Shown: positions 32,870-45,100, numbered from the stretch's first letter. The stretch: 64,000 nt of DNA from Ornithodoros turicata (GCF_037126465.1 NC_088202.1:131082123-131146122), one strand, 5' to 3'. The notes: generated from the letters alone by a model not told the origin. Translations and numbers: made by a program.

Positions 32870-33289
32870 GCTGGGTGAATGCCATTCGCATGTGTTGCCA
32901 TTTGGTTTCGCCGTGTGACACGGAACGAATATCATTCAGTGCCAATGTCATTCGCTGGGAATGACATTCAATATGCCGTGTGACAGGAGTATAAGAGCAC
33001 GATTTCTACCATTATCTACAATCGGAAGGTCACGAGGTTAGTATCGCAATGGGTTATAGTCAAAGCTTAGTGAAAAAGTACAAATTCCAATTGGCGTTTC
33101 GTTGATTCTTGTCTCCCATACACTTGTCCTAAGTGGAACGCCCTCTTTGTTGTCTGACATCAATTCCTTTCGCTGATGTATTGAAAAAGGTCATTTATGA
33201 TTATTTTAAATTGTGAATATTCTGTGACCATATGAACCGAAAAAAAATAAAAAATAATCGAAAAATTGGAGCCGATAATTTGCGCACCT

Positions 33290-33590
33290 CGAAAGACCGT
33301 TTTCACTTTTTTGTTTCGGTTATTACCATTGTAGTAGTGAATGTATCTTGCACTAGAATGGAGTAAATTTGGCTTCCTGTTTCCGTCAAAAGAACCTGAG
33401 GTTGACTTGGCAAATTGCGGAGTTCAATTGAGAAAATTAAATTTCTCCGGAATTAAATTTAATGAAAGCGCCCAGAAGTCACAGCAAAGTCGCCCCCGAG
33501 ATAAATAGCGTTTACTTCATAGTGTTCAGACGAGTAGATTTTTTAATACGATTTTTCTTTTCACGTTAGGTGAAATACCCTGTATAACTG
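33290..33590. repeat. Dispersed repeat shared with 38.57-38.87 kb
   Basis: Shares GGAGTTCAATTGAGAAAAT, GAAGTCACAG, CCCGAGATAAATAGCGT, GTTCAGACGAGTAGATTTTTT and TTAGGTGAAATACCCTG with the second copy. The last block is the inverse of a CAGGGTATTTCACC mariner-MITE terminus, followed by TA. Confidence 0.65.
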
Positions 33591-33718
33591 CAGACTAGAT
33601 ATGTTCGGCTAATTAATAATTTTTCGCGTTACCGATCGCTTTTCCGCCCTCTTACCATCAGTCGCCGACCGAACACAATGACGGTGACGAGTTAAACTTT
33701 CGCCTTTGTATTGGCTGT

Positions 33719-33925
33719 TACAACAACAACAACTTTATTACAATATGATGACTGGAGAGTTTCATAGCCAGGGGCGATACTCTACCCCATTGCTGGTGGT
33801 GATGTGGGGAATGAAATAATGAGCCCCCTCACAATATGAATCGAAGTCCTATGGTATCCAGAAAGGTGAAGAGAGCTTTGAGGGCGGAGCGTTGGTGGGC
33901 TGGATGCGGCCAGGGACCAAGCAAT
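33719..33925 (-). pseudogene. LINE 3' end (ORF2 tail plus 3'UTR)
   Basis: Minus-strand reading gives HQRSALKALFTFLDTIGL, like the AHQRLAL...TATGL tail at 21.4 kb. It is followed by a 3'UTR with ATGGGGTAGAG, shared with the nested LINE at 31.3 kb, and a terminal (GTT)n tract (33719-33733). The 5' part is missing. Confidence 0.6.
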
Positions 33926-34497
33926 CTTGTGTATTGACTGTTATATTGTATGGCACTACTGTATTCTGCTCGATTACCAATACATTGTATCGGTGGTCTT
34001 ATAACGACCTTAACTCAGGACCGTTTTCCGGCAATATACGCCGAGGCATCTCTTCGTACGTGACACGGAAGAAGGAAGATCCTCCTTCACCCGCCGTTGG
34101 TAGCTTTTATAACGGGCATCTAGAGTGGCGCTATGAGCTGTCTCTTAATGCGGAGGTGGTCTCGTGGAAATTGCAGACATTTCGTGGAATCCTACGAATG
34201 GCCCACTGAGATTAGAACAGCGGTCCTAACGCATCGCGAGCACAGGCCGTAGAGCAGAAAGTGGTCGTTTAAGCGTCTGAACGCTCGTGAAACGGATATG
34301 TGCTCCAGTGAAGCAGACGTACGACTGTTATACCGCGAACGGAGATGGAACGTGTGTTGCAGCCGTCTTTGGAATTTGGAGAAATGACCCACATGCAAGG
34401 ATTTGCAAACGTGTATAAGCTCCTACCCAATTGCGGCAACTTGAAGACGTTTGTCGTGATATTGTTCGTGTTCAGGACAGTTCGGCTGGGTTATACT

Positions 34498-34890
34498 TAG
34501 GGCCTGACTTTTTAAGGTTAAACCCGTATCAGCCCGATATTTACCCCCCGAACAAAATCTGTAAAATTCGGGTTTAACCCGAATCTCCCCGAAAACATCC
34601 GGGTCGCGTGGCACACTCATAAGCGTGCATTAAAATAAAGTTAATTAAAGTTTATTAAAGTTTAAAAATTAATTTAATTAAAATAAAGTTTGATAACATT
34701 GCTAAACATTAGTTCCAACAAATTTTTATTAAACAAAAAAAAATCACCCGAATGCACCCGAATTCCTGACGACAGAGTATGCCGTAACGGGATTTAACCC
34801 GAATACACCCGAATTTTCGAATGAAAAATATCACCGGATATTTACCCCCCGAATTTGGCCAAAAATAAAACCCGAAAAAGTCAGGCCCTA
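34498..34890. mobile_element. hAT-type MITE (TAGGGCCTGACTTTTT), 393 bp
   Basis: Left TAGGGCCTGACTTTTTAAGG, right (reverse complement) TAGGGCCTGACTTTTTCGGG. A perfect 8-bp duplication GTTATACT lies at 34490-34497 and 34891-34898. The arms are built from ACCCGAAT words around an AT-rich centre. Confidence 0.88.
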
Positions 34891-35384
34891 GTTATACTTT
34901 AGACGTGTTCTACAGATATGTGAAGATTTCTTTTCGGAAGTCACTGAATTATAGCAGCATGCTCCTAAAAGAAATTAGAGTTACAGCTACAAATTCATAC
35001 TTCTAGCTTAATTACAATTTCTGTTACTCCAAGTCCAAACAGCAATTGACCGATTGATTAATTGAAAAATAAGAAATATAGGGATGTGAAATATAGGGAG
35101 TTCGTCGCAATACGAAGTTTTGACATTTAACTTTCTTCTTCCTCCCTGAGGAACGAAGTACTCCAGGAACGGAGTCGTGACACTAGTGGAATATGATTAC
35201 TACAAGTCTATGCTTATCAGAAACATGGGCTTGAACTTAGGCTGCAAAAGCCTCACAGAGGTTTGGTAAATGCCTGAAAAATACTACAGCCGAACGGTGA
35301 AAATGCCTTTTTGCATGCAAAGTAATTCCAAAGGTAACTCCAAGTACATTAAAAATTGCTGGCAAAAGTAACTCGGTTACATTA

Positions 35385-35806
35385 AATGCAATAGGCAGGA
35401 ACAGACTGCCAGAGGAACAGATTGACCCACGCGACGCAGTAAGATCTCGGCAATCCTTGTCCAGTTTTTATCCTGTGTGACCTATTGCTTCAGTGTATTG
35501 CTTTATTTTTTCCCTCCACTGAAAACCCATCGTCATATCAACGTGTTCACTGCCCATTTTTTTTCAACACAACTTTACTGTTCCTGCCCGTGTGTACTTA
35601 TTATTTTGCTAACGACAATTATGTTGCTCTTCTCAGTTATGGTATTGTCCAATGTCTCTATTTTGCTTATGCTTTGACTGTCGTTTTCTTTCCTTTTTTT
35701 AAATATCTGTGCTGGCCTACTGTTTCAATTTGGCCAAAGTTGCCTGTCCACTCCCTCCATGTAATGCCTTCTGGCCATTGCGGTGTAATAAATAAATAAA
35801 TAAAAA
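35385..35806 (+). pseudogene. LINE 3' end with (TAAA)n tail
   Basis: The plus frame reads NRLPEEQIDPRDAVRS just before a stop, resembling the WNxLPxxI end of CR1-type RTs. It continues through a T-rich 3'UTR to TGTAATGCCTTCTGGCC and a (TAAA)n tail at about 35790-35806. This terminal layout is typical of CR1/Jockey LINEs. The coding part is very short, so this is moderate confidence. Confidence 0.5.
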
Positions 35807-38214
35807 TAATGCGGAAGTGATCTTGAAGTAATTAATTACTTTATAGGTCTAATTGTGAAGAACTAGTTTTCTCAAAGTTTCAAGGTATGGTTTTCATCGA
35901 GCCACCACCGTTGTGCATGGTTATTAGGATATAGGTGCTCCCCCTGTAACAGGCAGTGTAGCAGTGGCATGGAAAGGGACACACACATAGCTCACTTTAG
36001 GCCAAAAAGAAAAATACACAACGAAAACCGCTGAAAGTGCCTCTTCTCCCATATTAAATTTTCCCATGTTCTGTCAAGTTCCTTTTGATCACCTCAGCTA
36101 AGGCGCTTGACCTAAGGCCGCGTAACCACATGCGGCAAACCCGCGCGGTAACACGTATGCGGAGCGGAAAATTCTTCCTGCGGTGCGCGAGAAGCCGCCT
36201 CCGCGTTCCGCGTTTCCTCCGCCGCGCAATGCACGATTTTTAGCGACATGCCGCGCATCTTCGTCCAATCAGGGGTCAACGGAGATTGCGTCACACTCTT
36301 GTTTTATTCCGGCCAGCGGCACGTTGACAGCGTGGTTAGCGTCGATAGCTTCAGAGCCTCGGAAACGGCAGGCGATAGCGGCAGCCCGCGTGCAGATTCC
36401 ACACATATGTACCGCATGTGCATGGGTACGGGCCCTAACCCATCACGACAACAGGACATAAAGGATGAATTTAACATTTTCTTGATCTCATTTTGTTATG
36501 CTCATTTGATCAACTCAAATTAGGCGAGGCATAAATCCGTACCTTTTCAGCTCCCAACGAACAGAGATGCCTAGTGTTTTCCGTCGAAGTACGATTAACA
36601 GAATGCGTATAATAAGGACCGTGTAAAAGTCAAAAACTCCCTACGCCTACAGTCCTAGAAGCCCGAAATTATCCTACTTTCACAGTGGCGCTCGCAGAGC
36701 AGACATGACGTGCGCATACCCGTACTCATGATACGGGTTTTAGATATGACACTACTGACGTAATAAATGACTAAGTTTGTGTGTGCAAGCGGTTTTATGG
36801 AGGAGCAGTGGGTCATTCATCACTCTACTTGCGTTCTTCATCTTCTTCTTTCTTGGAAAGAAAAGGGAACAAAGAGAAGGAGCTCTCAGTACTTTCAACG
36901 TCATCTAAATTCAGCAGGCGCGTCCTCCGCCAAACTGTGCAATATCGTGAGCGAACCCCCATAAAAGACTGCTATGTGGAGCTAAGCAAACACTGCAGTG
37001 GCTCCCCTTGCATGTGACGGCAGCCGCGATTACTAATGATCGTTGCGAGTATTGCAGTGAGGCCATCGAAAGAGCTCACCATTCAGGAAACCCAAGCTTG
37101 ATTTTATTATCATCCGAGGGGATTTGTTCCGATGGCATTGGTGGAATTCGCTGTTGATCAACGCAGAAGCGTAGTCCAAACGATAGATTCCCGCAGGCAC
37201 TAAGTGATTTACTGTAATTGAACGAGTTGCACCTCTGCACTGGCGGGTGGAAGCAGACGAAGAGCGGAGTGTCTGCATGGAGATGGAAGGGGCGTAGTTG
37301 TTGTTTCGGTGCTGCTGTTCGGAAACATATATGGCGAAAACGAAGAGCAGAAACTTTCGGCAAGTTCCCTTAACTACTGGTTTAAAAGGTCATGCAGCAA
37401 CAGGTTTGTCCCATGATTCTAGTTTCTGCTACAAACTGTTACTCGTGTTTCTTCTTCGTTCTTTTTTTGTTTGTTGTTGTTTGTTTTTTTCGTTACCGGA
37501 TTGTTCTTTCATGCTGCAAAATAGATAAAAAGTATATATGCTCAAGATGCTTCGAAGCGTGGATTGTTGGGCTAGTTGGTATCGTGCTGCAACAGGAATA
37601 AATGTTCTAGAAGTGTTTTTCTCTCCGTCTTCTCCCTTGCGATTATTCCCCTTGAGGCATGATACTCTCTCTCTCTTTTTTTTTTTCAAAAGTTTACATT
37701 ATATAGGTCATACACGGGCATTTCTGGGAACCTTGAAAACAATGCTTTAGACACATTATTGGTTCTGCGTACTTGATACTCCATATCCGAATTGCGCACA
37801 AGAACTGTATTGTGCCTAGGCGATAACTAAGCAGTGTCTTTTTCTTTGTGTGATGAATCCAATTTCTCCTTTCTTATTGTAACCCTCAATGCTTTCTTCT
37901 TCATCCATCGTTACCTCATTCTCGTACAGTCACATCACTACTTGGGTAATCGGCCACAACTCAAGCGGCAAATTTCTTCATTCATCATCATCATTATATT
38001 TGTTGTCGTCGTTTTCCCCTCCTTATTCGTAACACCGGAGCTTTTCTTTTTCAAAGAAATCTTTCTTTTTCAAGCTTCGCACCGCTTATTGTTGCAATAT
38101 TTCTCAGAACCGCACCTGGAGTGCGGCACGCTTTTAAAATGAGACTGTCAGCGCCAGTTTCTCTGTCGCATAACCCATAGAAAATGCCTTTTTTTTAACA
38201 TCACGGGGGGTGAG
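35807..38214. other. No gene recognised
   Basis: CGCGGAAC-rich self-complementary stretch at 36118-36230 may be the left end of a MITE. Pyrimidine tracts lie at 37440-37490 and 37660-37688. No protein motif. Confidence 0.35.
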
Positions 38215-38400
38215 TTCACGCGCACACGATGTGGAAAAGTGGAAAATCCAGCGATCCTGTGAAAGCAAGTTGAACCAGAAGCCTGTTACTGCAGTTGTTG
38301 TTGCAGCGTTATATACTGTTACTTCTCGCAGTAGACGAAGCGTGTTTGTTCGAAACCTTTGCCTCCCAAACTGAGGCTTCTGCTTCAATGCACCTACATG
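38215..38400 (+). repeat. Second copy of the 22-kb repeat family
   Basis: Collinear with 22010-22240; the middle GTTACTGCAGTTGTTGTTGC stretch differs. Confidence 0.5.
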
Positions 38401-38567
38401 ATGGTACTGTAAAGGATTGAACTATCGAAATGCAACAACTCGAAATTGTGTCGTCCCTAAGTGTGGTCTGCCTCGACCAAATCTCGTTGTCTACTGTAAA
38501 GGATTGTATGCGAATTACTTGAACTTTTGTGTCAAAGAATGAGAGGCGGTTGTGTGTTTACTCGAAA

Positions 38568-38868
38568 CTACGGTTTTCGTTTTTTTTTTTTTTCAGTTAT
38601 ATTATTAAAGTAGTAGGGAATGTATTTTGCAATGCAGTGCGGTAAATCCGATGTGCACTTTCTATTTCTGTCGAGAAACATGAAGTTGACCTTTCAAATT
38701 TCGGAGATCAATTGGGAAAATACAATCTCTCGCGAATTAAATTTGATAAGAGTGTTCAGAAGTCATGGCAAAAATGTTCCCGAGATAAATAGCGTGACTC
38801 CGTAATGTTCAGACAAGTAGATTTTTTATACGATTTTTTATCGCGTTAGGTAAAACACCCTGAATGTG
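38568..38868. repeat. Dispersed repeat, second copy
   Basis: Collinear with 33290-33590 at roughly three bases in four, ending GTTAGGTAAAACACCCTGAA. Confidence 0.65.
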
Positions 38869-40189
38869 CCAGCAGCTGAGTTAGCTTTTCATCCTTCATG
38901 ATGCACTCGGCCAAACAGACGCTACGCAATTAATGCTGTCGTCAATGTCGTCAATGACCCAATACACGATGAACCGGGTAGACTACAGCGATGCAAAAAT
39001 ATGCAGACACTCCAATCGTGATCAGGATCATGCGTTCAAGGAACTCCTGGGCAAACTGTACTCTTCCTCTGCCTGCATGATTTTCCCGTAACATCCCAAC
39101 AATTCTGCCATCGATATCGCTCTTCCGAAGTTTGTAGCTATGCCGTCGCTTCTTGCCGACACGAAGGCGCGATGAATTTATTCAGTGGGTCTGGGGTCAA
39201 AGCAGAGCGACCTCTATATAATAAATGAAGCAACGAGAACACCGTGAATAATTTCTCGATCACTTTGCATGTTCAGCATCTCTTTATCAGGTCATCCCTC
39301 GGATGTCGGGAGGATGTAGGAGACATTGTGAACCGTTTTACCGTTTTCGAATATATATGTTACGTGACGTGAGTGTAACTATAGGGGTTTCATTTTTCAC
39401 TGTTGAAGCGAAGGCCTCGTTCGGATGCTTGCAAAGCCTGGGGACACGAGAATTGTAGCTGCAGAAGTGGATTTCTCGGCTGGTTACGCTGTTGCGCTTT
39501 AATTTGACCTTAATGTGATATTAAGTCGTGACTTCTCCTTAGGATATATTATTATTTAGTCGCGCAAACCGGTCCAGGTGGTATAATGGCAACCTTCTGT
39601 AACGTAGATTGCCTTTTGTAAAACGTCATCGTATTGGTATGTTCTTTGGGCACCTTGCTGGTATGCTACGGGCTGTACGTTTCGAGAGCATTTTCCAACT
39701 GCTTTTATGAAAATGGCAACCATTTATGTCAAGCATCAATCATACGACTGACTGGCATTCAAGACCAGCACAAGGATCCGCTATTTTTGTCGGTGGACAA
39801 GCAGGAAAGTGGCTTTTAATATATGATTCGTGAGGTCACCCCCATGTCGGCCATTGTAATCTGGCTCCACGTTTCCACAGCTCTGCTTTGATAGCGCTCC
39901 TATACCTTAAACATTAAAAGAAAAGCTGTTGATATAAAGGCACCAGCAGTGGTATTCCAACCCACACCCCTCAATAACGGCGATTCACTATCGGATATGT
40001 TAGATAAGCCAATTAGATGTTCCATTGCCTCAACTACCACTACGTTGCCTAAAATGTTCTCTCCCTTGCTAGGGCAGGACACATTATTTCGAGAGCGACT
40101 GCACCGACATGCCTGTTTCATATTATCGACCCTAATATTTCGTGCAGGTTACCACCATGCCTCCTCCTATACCATTAGAAGCGCTATAC
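38869..40189. other. No gene recognised
   Basis: May include upstream, unreadable parts of the LINE whose tail lies at 40.2 kb. Confidence 0.3.
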
Positions 40190-40400
40190 TTCTGCAGCTG
40201 TGACTGAGCAACCGACTCGCAAATGCGTTTCTACACAAAATTGATGCTGCAGCCTCACCAGTGTGCTCAACCTGTGGAGTGAGAGGAGATTCGCGGCATA
40301 TTCTGATAGAATTCGATCGTTTTCGTATGAGCTGGCCTGGTTGGCGCTCCGAAGAACTCTAGACAGCATCGATATAAGTGTTATTGGTGTTGTGAAAGTG
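40190..40400 (+). pseudogene. LINE ORF2 C-terminal zinc-knuckle fragment
   Basis: The plus frame reads LSNRLANAFLHKIDAA, SPVCSTCGVRGDSRHILIEF (CX2C...H) and then, after a stop, LDSIDISVIGVVKVLSTLGF. This is the order found after RNase H domains in I/LOA-type LINEs. No RT or RNase H core is readable upstream. Confidence 0.6.
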
Positions 40401-40796
40401 TTGAGTACTTTGGGTTTTCGCAGCAAAGTAGACGAAGGCCAATACAGAATTATGAACAACACAGGACACCACGTCATATAAGATAATATTTTGTTGGTAA
40501 GATAAGCTGTGTTGGTCTTCGTCTGCTTTGCTGCGAAAATCCTAATATGAACTGGGACCGACTCCCCCGCTCCATCCCTGTTGAGTAATTGGCCTGCTTC
40601 CCACCAACATGTTGGAAAGCTCGCGATGAAGACAAGGATGGACGTAACAGAGACGGCGCTCAACTGCAACCGACGCTTATTACGGTATTCCCCACCCAAG
40701 CGCTAATCCTCCCCATCACACACACACAAATCCCCAGGAACCTCTTTGGGAGTAAGACTGAGCGCCTTTTGGGTGGGTGGTGGGGCATGACGTTCA

Positions 40797-41132
40797 ATAA
40801 TAATAATTATTATTATTTAAAAAAGTGAGGTCTGACTGCTCAGCTAAGGCGGCAAGTTTCACTCCTGAAACCAAAAGTAAAAGAAAAGGGAGAAGAAATT
40901 AAGACAGTCCTACGGACGAAGCGAATGCCAGCAACGCATCCCGTGCTTTCCGACGGATGTGGGTACGACCTTGAGGGTACAGAATGTCTTGCAATGTGAC
41001 ACAGGGGACTGGATGAGCTTCCAACTGCGCCATCATTACCTCTCGTGCGACCTGCTGCTCAGGGCTGACATTGACTGACATTGTTTCTGCCTCTTTCTCC
41101 GTGATCTTCCTTTGTGGAGGCATGCGTCAAGG
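40797..41132 (-). pseudogene. LINE 3' end beside the mariner
   Basis: The minus ORF 40899-41123 contains VTLQDILYPQGRTHIRRKAR and ALLAFASSVGL, matching the LINE tail at 28.4 kb. The 3' end carries an (ATT)n tract at 40,798-40,820. It stops at the mariner's left end (41,133); I found no continuation of the LINE beyond the mariner's right end, so the LINE was probably already truncated. Confidence 0.55.
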
Positions 41133-41134
41133 TA

Positions 41135-42419
41135 CGTTCAAGTCAAAGTGGGACTTTTCATTTTTCGCAAAAGTAACATTAACTTACAGGCGAGAAATTA
41201 GTTTTATTTTTCAACGTAATCTCCAGCTGCACTAATGCACTTGTCCCAGCGTTTCACGAGGGCTTGGATGCCAGCAGCGTCGAAACCTTACCGGCGCATG
41301 ATCGGACCGCATTCTTGACCTCGTCGTCGCAGCTGAAGTGGCGGCCCCCAAGGAACGCCTTCAGTGGCCCGAAGAGATGGAAATCGCTGGGGACGAGGTC
41401 TGGACTGTAAGGGGGATGTGGCAGCAACTCCCAGCCAAGTTCCTGTCAGGTGCGTGTCGTGAGATGCGCGGTATGCGGGCGTGCATCGTCCTGTAGGAGG
41501 AGGACTCCTTTGGTGATGAGGCCCGGCCGCTTTTGCTTCAGCGCCTTATGCACATCCCTGAGAGCCTGGCAGTAATATGCACTATTGATGGTGGTACCAT
41601 TGGGCAGAAAATCAACATGAACAACGCCAGCATTGTCCCAGAAAGCTGTGGCCATGACCTTGCCCGCAGACGGGGTGCTTCGGAACTTCTTGGGAGCTGG
41701 CGAGCCCAGATGCTTCCACTGTTTTGATGCGCTTTTAGGCGCAGGAGTGAAATGGTGCACCCACGTTTCATCGCACGTGATGATCCGATCAAGGAACGGC
41801 TGTCCTTCAGTGTCGAAACGGTACCTTAGCTCTTGGGAGATTTCCAGTCTTCCCTGCTGGTCAAACACGGAGAGCTGCCTCGGGACCCAACGGGCACTAA
41901 CTTTCCGAAACTGGAGGTGTTCATGAATGATAATGTTCAGCGTTCCCATAGAAAGGTCGTCTTTCGAGCCAGTTCGAGACATGTTATCCGTCGGTCCTTG
42001 AGGATCAGGCGCTTCACAAGTTGGATGTTCTCAGGAACTCTGACACTAGGCTCTGAGCCGCCCGGGCCGGGATCGTCCTGCACTGATGTACGGCCGTCTC
42101 GGAACCGTTTGCACTACTCAAACGCTTTGCTGCGGCTAAGTGTATCGTAGCCAGACTGAGCATGAAGTCTTCTGTGAATTTCAGATGAATTTACGCCTTC
42201 ATTCACGAGAAACTTCATGACAATTCGCTGTTCGATGTGCGCGCTCACCTCGTTGTCGGCCATCTTGTCCAGCACGTGTCTTCTGTTTTGCACAAACTTT
42301 GGACCACCACGTGGTGAACGCGGAGGCCTGTCGCTTGTGAAAATGACGAAAAAGAAGTAGCGCGAGCCATTTGTACACTCAGGAGACAGAAAGTCCCGGT
42401 TTGACTTGAACACCCCTCG
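41135..42419 (-). mobile_element. Mariner element (Tc1/mariner superfamily), inactive
   Basis: The terminal repeats share GTTCAAGTCAAA and GGGACTTT at 41137-41159 and 42390-42412. TA dinucleotides flank both ends (41133-41134, 42420-42421). The right end has the extra CGAGGGG before that block and the left has lost about 7 bases of it. The 1.29-kb length is typical of mariner. The element lies directly beside a LINE tail (40,797-41,132). Confidence 0.88.
41200..42270 (-). pseudogene. Mariner transposase pseudogene
   Basis: The minus-strand N-terminus begins MADNEVSAHIEQRIVMKFLV near 42268, with the HTH-like GVNSSEIHRRL. A TAG stop follows KAFE where the family has Trp, then CKRFRDGRTSVQDDPGPGG and PENIQLVKRL. 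After a frame change comes an ORF at 41446-41982 with RWVPRQLSVFDQQGR, CDETWVHHFTP (first catalytic Asp), TAFWDNAGVVHVDFLPNG (second Asp) and LLQDDARPHTAH (third Asp). A further frame change leads to HPPYSPDLVPSDFHLFGPLK and FLGGRHF. The catalytic Asp residues are still readable, but at least one stop and two frameshifts mean no protein can be made. Subfamily is not decided. Confidence 0.88.
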
Positions 42420-42421
42420 TA

Positions 42422-44543
42422 TTTTATTACTTATGCACGTTATTTATTCATGTATCATGTTTAAGATTTTACTAGTCATGTGAATCTATATAATTGCCCT
42501 GGAGCCGGTCTCAAGCTGAGTGGGGCATAAATCTCCGTGTTTCCCTGAAACACCATCGCCGTCATTATCATCACGGCGCATGCGGGGCCCCACGGCTCAA
42601 CTAAGCAATCTGTGCTGATCTTCTGGCTACAGCTTGTGTAATTAGCAACCTCCGTCGCATTCTCCAAGTAAATTACTCCAAGTGGCGTGGTGCTGTGACC
42701 AAGGGACCCGTAATCATCTCGCAGGTGATGTTAGGTAGCATATTCCTCCTCAGATCGCGAAGAGAGCGATTATCAGATGCTGATGGAAGGAGAGATGTGG
42801 AGAGGCAAAGGATATCGCTTTCCTATACTCGATAATTTGCTAAGGGTGCTCTTCAACGCCCTTTGAAGTCGCAGTGGCAAATGTCGCGACGGTCGGATCG
42901 CGTCACGGTACCTTAGTACTTTCATACAGGTGTCCAATCCAAGAATGACACGAAATGTAGTCCGTCAACGCCACGCCAGGTGCCGCTTGTAAGGCTCCAA
43001 TGGCTTCATGGTCGGCGCACAACCTGTCGCAACGTAAAGTGATGCAGTTAGTTATGCAGGCAGCGGGTACAAGTATAGCGTCCGTGTCACATTGAACATG
43101 ACTCTTATAGATGTTCCGTTTCGCTCAGCCCTCCCTGCTATTTAAGAGCTCCTGGGAAGCTCAGAAAATCATTGCATGGTTATCTGCTAATTCTTTCGAT
43201 ATCCCCTGATGATCTCACAAATATGAAATAATAGGTTGTACACACATCGAAAATGAAATGAAACTACATGGCATGAGCCAGGCGAGCCAGAAATATCTGC
43301 GGGTCCCATGTAAACACATTCAATGCCCGGTGAGTGTTAACACTGCTCTCAGAGGAAGCTACGAGCGCTCTATGCTTATTCAGTTGCGCACTGTGAGAAG
43401 TGAGATCCTTCCTCCATTCCAGGGCTCGAGAAAAAAAAAAGGAAAAAAACGTTGCACAATACCACATTTCTATCCGACGCCTACGTCTTCGGGGTGAATG
43501 CGAACACATTTCGTAAGCGCCCTCCCGCATTGATATTGCTCGCTTCTGTACATGGATACAGTCGATGTATTCGTTGCACTTCGCGTGTAATGGAAACTGA
43601 GGGGGATATTTCCGTCCATGCGTAATCTACCAACGTGACTATATAGGCTCGCTCCTGAATCCGATCACTAACGGGGTAGTCCTGATCGAAGGATTTAAGA
43701 ACGGAGCTAAAATAGAAGTAAGCCAGGAGACACGATAGGCTGTAGCAGTGGCCATTTTTTGTAACCACGAAGCATTCTTGTTTTCAGGCACTCTCTGGGT
43801 AATACTGGAATTGTTATGCTTTTCATTTATTGGCCACAATAAATCGTCGAGTCGAAGCCATATTGTTCTTCTTTACTGCATTACGAACTCGACGATTGTA
43901 GCGATAGGTCAAAAGCCAGTGTTTCGCATTTTCATTATAGTGAAAATGCACTAGCTAAATAACATAAAAAGTAAGCTAAAAAAGACATACATTTCAATGC
44001 CTAAACAAGGACCATTTCCTGTGCATGAAATAATTACTGAGACAAGTTGTGGCACGCTAAAGCTGCCACCACTCGTTCGCCAGATTAGGCACACATCCTT
44101 CTCAACACTCTCTCTCAACACTTAACAACAACAACAACAACATACTTCTCCATTGCACGCAATATCAACCTTTCAGGATTGCACCTACATTCTAATCAGC
44201 TAGGCTGTCGCCCTGTCGCTACGGCAAGCTTGTTTGGTCCAAGTTCGTGCACTAAAAGGACTGCTCACTTTCCTGTACATAAGGTACGACGCCGGTCCTA
44301 ACTGTGAAGCTTATCAGTGTATCTTCACCAAATTACTGCGAGCAACGGGGGAGAGTATGGACAGAGTATAAAACAAGAAACAAAGATCAATTCTTTTAAT
44401 CTTGTTTCATCACGCCAGTATATTTAACCGATAAAAACCACGTAAAAGCTTCGCACTTCTACGTGTTGTTCTGCTACACGTGGTAACACCTTTCTGCCTA
44501 CAAGGGCCGTTTACTCTCACCCATTCCAGGAAAAAAATATTAG
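42422..44543. other. No gene recognised
   Basis: AACAACAACAACAACA at 44127-44142 could be a LINE 3' end without readable coding. Otherwise unassigned. Confidence 0.35.
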
Positions 44544-44776
44544 TAGAGGTATGCTCGGGTATGTATTTCTCGAACCGTATACCCACACCGCGTCTGCAGG
44601 AGTTTTAGTGACACGACCCGTACCCGTACCTGCTGGTCGCGCGGGGTTATATCGGCAGTCCTGCACTACAGGAGCGTACAGCCGAGTTGCACAAGTTAGA
44701 GTACAGCAGTGCAAATGAGAAAAATACGAAAGCGTTTTGGACGTTTCATCGCACGCTCCATTTGGTACATCAAATG

Positions 44777-44809
<33 letters not shown>

Positions 44810-45100
44810 GATGGTGCCCAAGGTGGTGCCCGTTGGTGCCCAAGAACTGTCGTGACGGGCACCGGTCGTGTTACAAGAACGGTCATCAGATTATCATGAA
44901 ACGCACTGAAAGTCCGGTCTTTTGCACGTTTATTTTGCGAAAAAGCATAAACGCAGGTATAGCGCGTGTACCCGCACGACCCGCAGCGGCAACGCGGGTG
45001 CACCCGCACTTTATCCGCGACCTGCACCAAGTCACGTTTTCTACCCGCAAATCCGAGATTGGTGCGGATATCGGCGCGGATACGCCCGCGCAGACCTCTA
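44544..45100. mobile_element. hAT-like element (TAGAGGTMTGCKCGG), 557 bp
   Basis: Left TAGAGGTATGCTCGGGTATG, right (reverse complement) TAGAGGTCTGCGCGGGCGTA. Flanks AATATTAG and AAGATGAG agree in 6 of 8 positions. ACCCGTACCC/GTGCACCCGC words fill the arms; a (GAT)n microsatellite lies in the middle. Confidence 0.65.
44775..44817. repeat. (GAT)n microsatellite
   Basis: GATGATGATGATGATGGTGA followed by further GAT units. Confidence 0.85.

Larger units (their letters stand above)
30898..32990. mobile_element. TIR element (CACACCGC / GAATGACATTC type) holding two later insertions
   Basis: Left ACCCCAGTCACACCGC with AATGGCATTCTCAGCGAATG, right (reverse complement) ACTCCTGTCACACGGC with GAATGTCATTCCCAGCGAAT. 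ATAAG at 30893-30897 and 32991-32995 is the target duplication. It contains a LINE insert (31290-31948) and a second DNA element (32117-32869). Without them and their duplications it is about 1.43 kb at most by subtraction (roughly 670 bp of it is shared with the 53-kb copy). No transposase recognised. Confidence 0.8.

Noticed and set aside
39570..39640. tRNA-like A box (GGTGGTATAATGGCAACC)
   Set aside because: No B box at the expected distance and no foldable cloverleaf.
42422..42670. Continuation of the LINE tail beyond the mariner
   Set aside because: Minus-strand reading gives no RNase H or knuckle motif, so there is no evidence that the mariner split this LINE.
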